Shown piece by piece: positions 34,833 to 46,404 of a DNA stretch of 64,000 nucleotides. Origin of the DNA: Erythrophleum ivorense (Eukaryota; Streptophyta; Magnoliopsida; Fabales; Fabaceae); contig JAIUCV010000009.1 in NCBI GenBank assembly GCA_026724425.1, forward strand, positions 17,247,294-17,311,293, given 5' to 3'. Numbering within the stretch: the stretch's first letter is position 1; each line of letters begins with the position of its first letter. Under the pieces are notes generated by a model, which worked only from the letters and a program-made list of their open reading frames with translations, had not been told where the DNA came from and did not search any database. The position numbers were made by a program, and so were the translations under genes.

Positions 34833-37320
34833 TGTAACACCATACTTCTAAGATTCAATCCATACAATTTCCCATGCCTCATCTCATGCTTATTTTATAG
34901 GGGGTAGTACAATGGCATTAATTCTCATAGAGAAGTTGCATTTTGCCATGTATAAATTTTCTCTTTTGGTGTCCCGTGGTCCATATGGATTCATGTATCA
35001 TATTATAATACTTAAATACATAGATATAACTCATTTTCATCATCAAAATTGGTCTAGAGCTTGTGTAAGGCAAAGGGAAGCATAAAACATATACTTGCAA
35101 TTTCGACCAGAAATTGCCTCTTCTGTCATGAACTTTAGAAAATCATAACTAATTCTAAAAAACTCAAAAATATGTATTCTTTACCATTTTGGAAATCTAT
35201 ACATGTATATTTTGTACTAAAAATATGACCAGACCATGAATCATCACACAAAGGATGTTTGACATTCGAAAAGGGATAGAAGTCTGGTTGGCTACTGATA
35301 CTGTCACATGTTTCTGCAGCAAACTTCAAAAATATCCAATTAATTAGAAAAAAATCCAATCCATGAAAATAATATGAATATAGAAATCTAAAGATGTTAT
35401 CTATAGGGAAAAAATAACTCTAAACCATTTTAGGTATGTCCAGACCTTGAAACCTAATCAAACAATACCTGAGGTTAATTTGAGTGCCTAATACTGGGTA
35501 AAATCTTTAAAATTCATATCTCCCACTCTAGACATCCAAATGGGGTGTTTCTAGTTGGCATAAGTCACTAGAAATGTCTAGTTTCTCCCTATAAAATTTC
35601 TTGGCAATTGGACATCATTTGTCCTCTGAGTAATAGAATTTATTTTCAGACTAGTGAGAACAGTAACATGACCAAAATCTGAATTTTTTCTAACTTTGAA
35701 AATTCATCAAATATTCCATAGACCTCCAAAAATTCTGAACTTTAGCTTTCTAAAAAGCTCTCAACAAGCTCTAGCCAAATCTCAGATCAAGAAGAGTTCA
35801 TTTGGACAAAAAGTGGTATATGGTTCTAAAATGGTCAAATTTTGCTCCACATGAGGTATCAAAATGTCTAAATAGTCTCCTTTAATGTTTGGCACATCTT
35901 GGGCAAGTTTAAAAGCATGAATATGACTTGTATGAATTACCCAAGTGGTTCTAAACCTTATGCATCTCAATTTGGCCATTCCACTTCTATTTATACATAC
36001 ATTTCCATAAAGCTAGTCTAGTCATTCCATACTCAAATTGCACCATACCACTCATATAATATTCAATCTCAATTGTACATGATATATTAGCATAATTATA
36101 CATGTTCATAATATCATAGGACATATTCAACAATAATTTACAACACTTGTTACCCATATAGCCTTAAAGAAGCAAGATTCATGCACTTTGTTGTCAATCT
36201 CTTATCTTCCAAGGTGTTGGCTCCCATTACCTTGTTCTCTTGGTCCACCTAGCATGTTAGAACATTAGAGAGAAGGGAATGAGATTCAAAGAACCCTAAT
36301 AGCTCATCCCCATTCAATCACACATAAAGCATGCAATACAAGTCTCACAAATGCATGCATGAGCATATTAACATGTGCGATCATTTAAGGAGCATTCTTG
36401 GCATTTGAAAAAGTCATACATAGCATACATAGGTTTGCCAAGTAAGTAGATTAGCCTCACCCATTCACTTGTAAATTTTGGACTTGCTTCACTCATTTCT
36501 TTAAGAGGTTCTTGGACTCAACCTTACTTTTGGGAGTCAATCTCACTTTTAGGAGACTCTTTACTTTGTCTTAACCAATTCTAAGGGTTCTTGACTCATC
36601 CTCACCATGGCTAAGGGTTCTTGGCTTCACCACACTCAAGCAAACCAAAGCAAGCACCATAAACATCATTTAGAAATATAATGCATCATCATGGTACCAT
36701 GGCATAAAAAATCATGCTAGAATACTTTTCATGGCTTAAAACATACATACACAGATGCAAGACAATGTAACCACACATCTATGCATGGGAGAAGGTGGAG
36801 AGAGCTACCTTGCTTGTAACTGCACACTTTTTCCTTAAGTCTTGAATCCTCTTCTTTGACCTCACACACCCAAAAAGGTGGAGATTACTTCTCTTGGCCT
36901 AGAAACATTATATGGAAGCTAATTATACTCTTGAATTAATTTCTAAGGCCACACAATCACTAGAAAAAGCTAGGTGACTCATAAGGCTCCTTTATGGTTC
37001 CATAATGCACTTAATGAAGTAACCTTTGGAAAACATCATCTTGGCTCCATTTTCTCTATGTATTTATGATTCTTGACTCCATTTAAACCTCTTGGAGTCA
37101 TCATACAATCAATTCTAGGAGCCTAGTTAGGTGTTGATTCTTTAAGCCATATTATGGAATATATAAGGCCATCTTACTTTCTATGACTTTTAAACATTTT
37201 CCAAGGCATCCTCTCATACTCTCCCATCATACATGATACAAAATTAAGCTTGGAAGGAATTAAAACACTCCCTAGGTGTATGGACTCTCTTTGGTCGATG
37301 CTATGCTTCCATAAGGCAAC
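34833..37320 (-). repeat. Inverted family A LTR, 3' part only (of a collapsed element)
   Basis: Read on the minus strand the LTR end is at 34833 (ATGGTGTTACA). It extends for 2488 bases, covering the 188 bp units and the 31 bp array (about 36440-36650), then stops at 37320, about 1.2 kb short of an LTR start. A complete LTR of the same family begins at the very next base. Confidence 0.83.
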
Positions 37321-38396
37321 TGTAACACCATCATTTCTAGCTCATACCCTTCATGCCTTACATGCTCATATGAGATATGGGAAGGATAAAAGGAGATCTT
37401 ACTCATTGGGTTCTTACATTTTCTCACATGGCATCATGCATGGTTAAAAATTTACTTTAATGTCACATGGATCGTATGAGCTCATTCTATGCATCCTCAT
37501 ATTTATTTGCACCATTAAGACTCATTTCAATCCCAAAAATATGCTTTAAACCCATGGAAAGCAAAAGGGATAGGAGACATGAATATTCAATTTCGACCAT
37601 ACTTGGCCTCATTTCTGGCAAAGTTTGGAAATTCATAACTAAATCTAGAAAAATTGAAAACATGGGATCTTGGTCATTATGGAAAGCTTGGGATGTCTAC
37701 TTTGTGTAAAAATATGTGCAAGTCATAACATCCCATACACAGGACGTTTGACATGCGAAATCATCTGGAGGTCAGAGCAGGCTCTGCTACTGTCACAGTT
37801 TACTGATATGAACTTCAAAAATGTCTAACTAATTCCAAAAAAATCCAATGCTTGTAGAAGATATCACTATGGAAATATGTGGATGTTAAATAGAGAGGAA
37901 AAATATCTCCAGATTAGTTCATTGAGCCAAACTCCCGGAAATCGATGGAATAGTACCTTGGGTCAGGCAAGATGACTGATTCTGGGTAGGAACTTCAAAA
38001 TTGCATATCTTCCTCTCTAGACCTCCAAATGAGGTGCTTCTAGCTGCTACAAGTCACTGTGACTGTCTAGTTTCTGTCTATAAAATTTCGTAATAATTGG
38101 ATCACGTTTGCCCCTCAGATGACACAATTCCATAACTGACTAAATGAACAGTGTTTCTAAAAATCCGAAATTTTGATACCAACTTTGAAAAATCATAGAA
38201 AATCCTATAGACCTCCAAATGCCTTGATCCTTATCTTCCAAAAAAGCTCTAGACAAGATCTAGTCACATGCCAAATTTCAAGGCAAAGAGAGGTCATTTG
38301 GTTAGATTTTGACATCATGGGCAAAATGACTACTTTTTTGTGCTAAAAGGGGGCTAATGGGGTCCAACTTTACTTCTCCTACTTCTAAAGCTCTAT

Positions 38397-38476
38397 GCGC
38401 ACGTGGGAATGCATCCACATAGGCTATTAAACATGAGCGCACGTGGGAATGCATCCACATAGGCTATTAAACATGA
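38397..38476. repeat. Perfect 40 bp tandem duplication
   Basis: Two identical 40 bp units (38397-38436 and 38437-38476) start GCGCACGTGGGAATGCATCC. Each has a CACGTG G-box core. Their identity inside an old, mutated LTR implies recent duplication. Confidence 0.93.
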
Positions 38477-39944
38477 CTTAAGTGTATAACAACCCAGATT
38501 TGTAAAACTCACTCTCCCACACCAACACATACACCTATGTGAGCAATACTAAGAACTTGCCATTCATTCCAAAACTTGCTACATCATACACCATGGATTC
38601 AATTCTCATATATATGTATTGAATACATTCATTTACAATTATTTATAGGTGCTACATCATGTACATCATATCATTAGATTACATCTCTTGGCTTAACTAC
38701 AAAATAAATACAAAAAGGCTCTTTTACAATTCTTTACTAAACTCCTTAGCTTCAAACTTAGTGGCTCCCATCTCTTACCTCACTTGGTCCACCTAACATG
38801 TTGGGATGGTGGAGAGGGGGAGTGAGATTCAAAGAAACCCAATAGCTCATCTCTCATTCAATCATACACACAAAGCATGCAAACAAGTCTCACCATGTAT
38901 GCATGGGCATGTTAGCATATGAAATCATAAGAAAAGCATTTGCAATATTTGAGTTGGCCATACATATAAAAGCATTTCCAACATGTGAGTAGGCCATACA
39001 TAACATATAAAAGCTTGCCAAGTAAATGGATTAACCTCACCCACTCACTTGTGGATTTTGGACTTGCCTCACCCATTCTCTAAGAGGTTCTTAGACTCAA
39101 CCCTTATTCTTTGGGAGTCAACCTCACTTTTGGGAGACTCTTTACTTTATCTCAACTAACTTTAGGGTTCTTGGCTCATCCTCACCATGACTAGAGGGTT
39201 ATTGGATTTTCCATACTCAAGCAAACTCAAGAAACTACATAAAATATCATTGAAAAACATGAGGCATCATCATGCTAGCATACTTTTCATGGTTCAAAAC
39301 ATACATACACACAAGCAAGACAATGTAAGCACACATCTTATGCATGAAAGAAGGTGGAGAGAGCTACCTTATTAGTTATTCACAAACTTTTTCTTTCAAT
39401 TTGTCTCCTCCCTTGTTGGTTTCACAATCACCTTTAGATGGGAGTGCTTCTCTTGAGCCTAACCACGCAAGAAGTATGGAATTATTCTCTTAACACTTTA
39501 TTCATAAGCTAGGGGTTTCTTTCTAGCAACCCTACTAAGCATATAAAGCTAGGGGTTCTTTCTCTCACTAGAAATTTACTAACTCTCCTTCCTCTCTTAA
39601 GCTCTCAAGAAAGGAAGCAAGAAAGAGGGGTTACATGACTTCTAACCTCCCTCAAGAGTGGTTTTCCACTCTCCCTCTTCTGAACTAAGCTCAAAACCTA
39701 ACTACTTCCATAATCAAAACCATAGGAAGAGATGGCAAGGAGAGAAGAACAATATTCTAAGGAGAGAAACCATGTAAATCTTACCTTTCTCTTACTCTTC
39801 CTTTCTTCTCTAGGCTTCTCTCTCTCTCTCCTCCGCCCTTTTCTTTGTCTTAGAAGGAGCTTAAGTCGATTAGAAGAAGAAATGAGGGATTTGGATGGTT
39901 TAATAAGTCAAATCTTCTTTTTTCACGCTTTTCTGGACTAACCT

Positions 39945-40165
39945 TTGCTATAGCGAGCCATAACCCTCGCTACGGCGAGCTCGTATCAGTCCCAGACCCC
40001 TACCTTCGCTATAGCGCTACGGTGAGCAACGCCCTAGTTTTTGTATGGGGTGTCCGAACTTGCTATAGTTAGAAGCATTTTCGCTATAGCGAGAAGGCAT
40101 TCTCACTATAGCTAAACCATTTCTCACTATAGCGAACAGGTACATTCGTTATAGCTAGGCTGTAG
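39945..40165. repeat. Island of CGCTATAGCGA-type palindromic words in A LTR
   Basis: About ten variants in 220 bases, for example GCTATAGCGAGCC, CTCGCTACGGCGAGC, TCGCTATAGCGCTACGGTGAGC, TCGCTATAGCGAGAAGG, TCACTATAGCGAACAGG and TCGTTATAGCTAGG. TCGCTATAGCGA is a perfect 12 bp palindrome. It is followed by a C/T tract at 40190-40250. It is absent from the other A LTRs in this window. Confidence 0.8.
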
Positions 40166-40885
40166 CTAGTAGACTTAGAAAATTTTTAGCTTTTCTCTTC
40201 TCTTTTTTTTTCTTTTTCTTTTCTTTTCTACTTCTTTCTTTTTCTTGGTTGTTACAGTAACAATGGAGTTTCCTTGCTTCCTTTGATGGGAGAATCATGT
40301 AGAAAGCTCTCTTGGTGTCTTAGGAACTCATATGAATACTTAAACATCATGAAATATGGCTAGGGTTCATGATAGAGTTTAAGGTGCAATTAAAACCCTA
40401 ACTTTTCTATCTTGTAAATTCAGGGTTTTTACTTAGATTTCTTTGTATATTCTTACTCTCCTCCCTTAAATTCATGGAATTCATCTTTGGTTCTCCTCAA
40501 AATTCTAGCCCTCCTATAGCTTCTTGAGTGGGGCGAAATAGGGAGAAGGAAAGGGAGGAAGTGTTTACCATAAGATGGAAGATTTACCTTGTTTTTCCTT
40601 GTTTTCTCAATTGAATCTTCCTTTCTTTGGCCTACTCTTTTCAAATCCGAATTTTCCTCTTTGGTCTGACCTTAAAACAGTCCCAAATACATCAAAAATT
40701 CTATGGGAAATAAAGGAAAGTGGAGGATAATGGATTTACTAAGGAGAAACCAAGAAATCTTTACCTTTTCCTTGCCTTTTCTTCCTCCAAAGCTTCTTCT
40801 CTTGGTGTGCCTCATCCCTTAGGGTTTTCTCTAGTTTTTGGGCAGCACTTGGTCAACCAAAATGAAGGGAGAAGAAGGATGCATC

Positions 40886-40896
40886 ATATATATAGG
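40886..40896 (-). promoter_or_regulatory. LTR TATA box (inverted A LTR)
   Basis: CTATATATATG on the minus strand, followed by ATGCATCCTTCTTCTCC, matches the same place in the solo LTR at 42704-42714. Confidence 0.55.
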
Positions 40897-41483
40897 TGGG
40901 AGGAAGAAATACTTTTCAAAAATTTCCATTTTGCCCTTCGTTCTTGGCATTTTCGTTTCTAACTCATTTTAGCTCCTTTTTGAGAATCATCTTTTTCATT
41001 ATGAAACTTAGGTTCCCAATGTAGTAAAATACCTTTGGAATCACTCGAAACAGAGCTAAAACCTTCCTGAACCAATTTGTCAAAGTTTGGGTGCACTGAC
41101 GTTAGAAAACATCCACCGAAGAGGCTTTAGCTGTCCCCAGCCTTCCTATGGTTTTCAAGGCCTCTGAGAACATTGGAGAACTCAAAACTTTCATTTAAAA
41201 AGTCCTCTTGTGAGAATTCCAAAATTTGCTCAAAATGACAAAAATGCCCTTATGTTTCATCAACTTTTCGTTCAAATTTGTTTTTTCATTCTAGCTCTGT
41301 TTTTCTTTCTATTTGAGCCTGGGATTCTCATTTTTAGGAGTCTATAATTCTTCTTAAACTTTTTGGGACTTAACTAAGTCATTTTCGGGGACTTGCTTTT
41401 GTATCCAGTGAATTTTGTTCATTTACAGAGAAACCGTACATTACGTTTTTTCTCGTTTTTAGAGAATCGGATATTACAATAAC

Positions 41484-42110
41484 TATGCTTATCTTAGGCT
41501 TGGTGTGCATTTGGATCATGATGGTAGCTAGAGAAAGAGTAATTAGCTTCATTGAGGTAATCGGGGTTAATTTTCTAATTCCATGTATATGCTTATTTTA
41601 ACATGATATTTGCTATATATGTATGATTTTGAAATGTTAAATGATTGGTTGGCTACTTGACTTATGTTGTGATTAGACCTTGTGAGTCCATGGTGGAGTA
41701 GTGGTGCGTTTGCTATCTATGCATTGTGCTTTGATTGGGCATCGGATTGTAATTAGACCCCTGAATGCACTAAACCCAGGTTGTACTCATGGGGCGTTGG
41801 TGCTGTGGACGGGCCTCTCTTGATATTATTGGTCATTAACATATTATATGTGATTACTAGTATAGGATAGCAGTCACTAATAGTCCAACTAGTTAATTTG
41901 CTGATGATATTGATGCCTTTGGTATGTTTTCTATATAATTGCATTATGTTAATTATTATATACATATATATGGAATTTGCCTCTTGTTACTAAGATTATA
42001 TATCTCACCCAGCTGTGGGCTAACATTTTCAGGGACTGAACCAAGGAGAAATTAATGAAAGCCTATTATATGGTTTGTTAGCCATAAGTTACCTTATAAG
42101 GTTAGGTTTG
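41484..42110 (+). repeat. B 3' LTR, segment 2
   Basis: Resumes after the inverted A pair. 41640-41850 corresponds to the complement of 28320-28500 in the solo B LTR. It breaks at 42110 in GTTTG, where a solo A LTR is inserted. Confidence 0.8.
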
Positions 42111-45100
42111 TGTAACATCTGATTTTTCGAAAACAAGAGAAAACGTGAGAAACGTAACGTACAGTTTCTCCGTCAATGAACAAAATTCACAAGATACAAA
42201 AGGAAGTCCCCCAAAATGAGATAGTTAAGGTCCCAAAAAATTTGGGAAGTATTCTAGACTCCTAAAAATAAAAATTTCAGGCTCAGATGGAAAGAAAAAA
42301 GAGTTAGAATGAAGAAACATTTTTTTATGAAAAGCTTACGAAACGTAATGACATTTTCATAATTTTGAGCAAATTTTGGAATTCACACAAGAGGGCTTTT
42401 TAAATGAAATTTTTGAGTTCTCCGGGGTTCTCAAAGGCTCTGAAAACCATGGAAACCCCCGGGATAGTTAAAACCCCTTCGGTGGATGTTTTCTAACATC
42501 GGTTAACCTAAACTTTGACTGATTCATTCGGGAAGGTTTTAACTCCAATTTTAGTGATTCCAAAGGCATTTTACTAAATTTGGAACCTAAATTTTATAAT
42601 GGAAAAGATGGTTCTAAAAAAGGAGCTAAAATGAAGGAGAAACAAAAATGCCAAGAACGAAGGGCATAATGAAAATTTTTGAAAAAGTGTAACTTCTTCC
42701 CACCTATATATATGATGCACCCTTCTTCTCCATTCATTATGCAGGACCATGTTCTGCCCAAAACTAGAGGAAAACCCTAGGGGATGAGGTGCACAAGAGG
42801 AGGAAGAAAAGGAGGAGAAATTCAAGGTAGAAAGGTATGGATTTTCATGATTTTTTATGCTCTTTCTCTTCCAAACCTCTTCTTCTCCATTCTCCTTTGT
42901 GTCCTATAATTATAATGAAGTTTATAAATCTGTTTGAAGGGAGAAATTGAGGGGAAAATTCGGATTTGAAGAGAAGAGCTCGAAGAACACAAGATTCAAG
43001 TGAGAAAAAGCAAGAAAACAAGGTAATTTCTCTTCCTATGGTTGTCATTTTTGGTTCCCTTCTCCACCATTTCGCCCCACTTGAGAAAACCCTAGGAGGA
43101 GATGATTTTTAGGCAGAACCAAGCATGAATCTAAGGAAAAAGGGTGTGGAGATTAAGAATATGCAAAGAAAATTATCAAAAAACTATTAGATTTCAAGAT
43201 GCAAATTCTAGGGTTTTGTGTGTACCTTATAAAATCTGACTTTGTATGATAATTCCTAGGCCTAAATAAGAGTTTAAATGAGCTCCCAAGATCCCTAAGA
43301 GGCTTCCCATATGCTTCTCCCCTTGAGAAACAAAAAAAGCTCTAAGAAGGCCAAACTTGCTCTATGTCTCGGCCAAGCATGGATGGAGTAGCTAGGGAGA
43401 GTTTTAAATTTTTTCAAGCCCATTTTTGTGTCATATATGATGAATGAATATAAGGGGAGGCCTTGAAAAAAATTTAGAACCCATGGAAAGTGAATTGGTG
43501 CCTTAGGTTCCATATTATGACCTAAAGAAGCAACATGTAGTTAGGCTCTTTGTTTTAATTGTGTGATGACTCCAAGAAGTTTAAAAGGAGTCAAGAATCA
43601 TATTTGAAAGGAAAGAATGGAGGCTAGAATTTATTTGAGGGGTGTTGCTTCATTAGGTGCATTTATGGACCATAATGGAATTTATAGAGCCATCTAGTGT
43701 CTAAGCAAGTATGTGGCCTTAGAATTGAGTTCATGAACTTAATTGACTCCCATAAAATGTGTCTAGGCCAAGAGGAAGCATCTCTACAAGTTTGTGGGTG
43801 TGTGGCAGAAGCAAGAGAGGGAATTTCAAAAGGAAAAGTGTGTGATTGTGTTCAAAGTAGCTCTCTCTACCTTCTCTCATGTATGGATGTGTGTTTGGCT
43901 TGTCTTACAATGTGTGTATGTGTATTTTCAAGCCATGAAAAGTATGCTAGCATGATTTTATATGCCATGATTTCATGATATCATGTTATGTTTTCAAATA
44001 AATGTAAGATGTTTGTTGAGTTTGCTTGAGTGTGGAGAGGCCAAGAACTTTTGGTGAGGATGAGCCAAGAACCCTTGAGATTGGTTGAGACAAAGTAAGA
44101 GTCTTTCAAAAACAAAGTGGGCTCCCAAGAGTATGGTTGAGTCCAAAACTCTTAAAGGATGGGTGAGGCAAGTCCAAAATCCATGAGGAAAAGTGTGAGG
44201 CCAATCCAAACACTTGGTGAGCTTTTAAATGTCTTGTATGACTTGTTCACATACTAAGTTTGCTTCTTGAATGTTCATGATTTGTATTATGTCCATACAT
44301 GCATTTTTAAGGCTTGCTTTGCATATATTATGTATGATTGAATGGGAGATGAGCTATTGGGATTCTTTGAATCTCATTCCCTCCTCTCCAATGATCTCAC
44401 ATGCTAGATGGACTAAGTGGATATGTTAATGGGAGCCAACAACATTGACAGAGGAAGATTGACATCCATATGTCTAGCTTTTTCCTTTTAAAGCCATAAT
44501 GAACCATAATGATGTATATTAATGTTGTAAATGGTTTATGACCCTTGAGATATCTGGAATTATGCTATTATATGAAGTAGAAATGAAAGTATGTGTTATG
44601 TGAATGATGGAATGTGAATTGAGTATGTATGGCAAATATAGCTTCATGAATGAGTTTATGGAAATGTGCATATGTGTGCATGGAAAGGCCAAAATGAGAT
44701 GCATGAGGTTTGGGACCATTTGGGCAGCTCACATGAGTCCTAAATGTGCTTTTAGACTTGCCCAAAAGGTGCCAAAGCCAAAGGAAAGCCATTTGGTAAT
44801 TTTGGTATCCCATATGGAGCCAAAAATGACTATAATGGAGCCCCAGGTCACTTTTTGGCCAAATGAGTTATTCTTGCTCTGAGATTTGGCATGCAATTAG
44901 GTCTCATTAAGAGCTTTTTGGGAAGGTAAAGATCATAAATTTTGAAGGTCTACATAATATTTGGGAATTTTTCAAAGTTGGCCATTTTTCTGGTTTTGGC
45001 CTGTTGTACTATTCATTTGGTCTAAAATTGAATTCTATCACATGAGGTCCAAATGATGTCCAATTTTCATGAAATTTTATATAGAGAAACTAAAAATTCA

Positions 45101-45836
45101 TAAAGACTTGTGCCAACCAGAAGCACCTCATTTGGAGGTCTAGAGGGGGAGATATGAATTTTTGAACATTTTGTCCAGTATCAAGAATTTTGCCCGACCT
45201 GAGTTACTGTTACATTAAATTCTGAGGTTTGGGCTTGATGAATTGGTCTGAAGATATTTTTTCTCTCTAGCTAACATCCACGGATTTCCAAATTGGTATC
45301 ATTTACATAGATTGGATTTTTATGGAATTAATTGAAAATTTTCAAAGTTTTCCGTAGAATTCTGTGACAGCTTCAGAATGCAGTCTGACCTCTAGACCAT
45401 TTTGGATGTCAAAAGTCCTCTGTGATGGTTGTTATGATCTGGGCATATTTTTAGTATAAAGTAGACATCTGTAGTTTTGCCGAATGACCAAACATGTATG
45501 ATTTTAATTTTTTTAGAATTAGTTATAATTTTTCAAAATTTGGTCAGAAAAGAGGCCAAATCTGTCCGAAATTACACCTGGGTATTTTGAGCTTTATTTC
45601 GGTTTCCATAAATTGTGGGCATGATTTTATGATGCAAATGAGTTGTATTGATGTAATTAAATATGAGAATGTATAGCATGAGCTCACATGGTCCACTTGA
45701 CACTGAATGAAATTTTTAGATACAACGCAACACGAAAATAATCATTATTTCCTTGCCTTTTTCATGGAAAACTTACATGATTCATGATATTAAGTCATTT
45801 AAAAGCATAAGATGAGCTAGAATTTATGGTATTACA
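42111..45836 (+). repeat. Solo family A LTR, 3726 bp
   Basis: Starts TGTAACATCTGATTTTTCG and ends TATGGTATTACA. The flanks GTTTG (42106-42110) and ATTTG (45837-45841) agree at 4 of 5, fitting a target duplication. No internal region is present. It has the 31 bp-type array (about 44030-44220) and 188 bp units (about 44930-45560). The 93-codon open frame at 43697-43978 has cysteine-rich sense codons shared with the LTRs at 22743-22952 (complement) and 58483-58761. Confidence 0.88.
42704..42714 (+). promoter_or_regulatory. LTR TATA box (solo A LTR)
   Basis: CTATATATATG within CCCACCTATATATATGATGC, about 595 bases into the LTR. The same word is in the inverted LTR at 40886-40896 and in altered form near 20344. 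Transcription would start about 30 bases downstream, marking the U3/R border. Confidence 0.6.
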
Positions 45837-45841
45837 ATTTG

Positions 45842-46404
45842 TGTAATGAGAATACTAGTTTTGTGTATTTGCCACATTGCATCACGAATTACCAAGTGTA
45901 GGGATTGCCTATGTAATACATTTATAATGAAATTGAACATTGTGATTGTAATGGACTAATGATTGATGAATGACTTGATCTTTTATGTCCATTAAGTGTT
46001 TACCTTGTAGGCATTTGTGGTTGAACCATTTTGCTATCATGGAAGGGGAATTGACTTATATGAAATTAAATTTGATTGCTTTAATTTAATCCTAGATCCC
46101 TATACAATGAGGATTAGTGAATCCATGATATTAGGGAGTTGGGAGGTCTAAAAAACCATGCATATTAGTCATGGAAGCCTTAGAATTCATCCAGAATAGT
46201 GTAAAGGGTTAGAAAGCATGAAAATTAGAAAATAGCATCAAGAAGGGCAAAGTCATAGCTTAAAAAGACTTGAGCCATGGCCAAAATTGATGTTTAGGGT
46301 AACAAAGGCTAGGAACGACGTGGCCAAGGTGATTTGAGTCATGGTGTAAGGTGAGAAATCAATTTTAGGGGGTAACAGAAAGTAGTCTCCCTAGGGTTGT
46401 TACA
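45842..46404 (+). repeat. B 3' LTR, segment 3
   Basis: Continues family B sequence after the solo A LTR and ends CTAGGGTTGTTACA at 46404. The end matches the 5' LTR end at 32434-32445. Total plus-strand B LTR without insertions is about 2.3 kb, shorter than the 2.9 kb solo copy. Confidence 0.7.

Larger units (their letters stand above)
37321..41478 (-). repeat. Inverted family A LTR, complete, 4158 bp
   Basis: Minus-strand start TGTAATATCCGATTCTC at 41478, end at 37321. Longest family A LTR here, because it holds an extra stretch around 39480-40260 with a CGCTATAGCGA island and a pyrimidine tract. TATATATA at 40886-40896 is in the promoter position. The pair 34833-41478 is flanked by a perfect target duplication ATAAC (34828-34832 and 41479-41483), so both LTRs entered as one element or its derivative. 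Confidence 0.85.
32429..46404 (+). mobile_element. Family B LTR element, short internal region, interrupted 3' LTR
   Basis: The last 17 bases of a 5' LTR (ending TATGTTGTTACA at 32445) are followed by an internal region 32446-33710, polypurine tract and 3' LTR 33711-46404. The LTR end matches CTAGGGTTGTTACA at 46404. The words TTTTGAGGACAAAATTTC and AAGGAAGGGAGA before the 3' LTR are the standard end of a plant Ty3/gypsy internal region. Pol could not be found, so the element was non-autonomous or lost it. The rest of the 5' LTR is missing or off-window because A2 lies in it. Confidence 0.65.
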
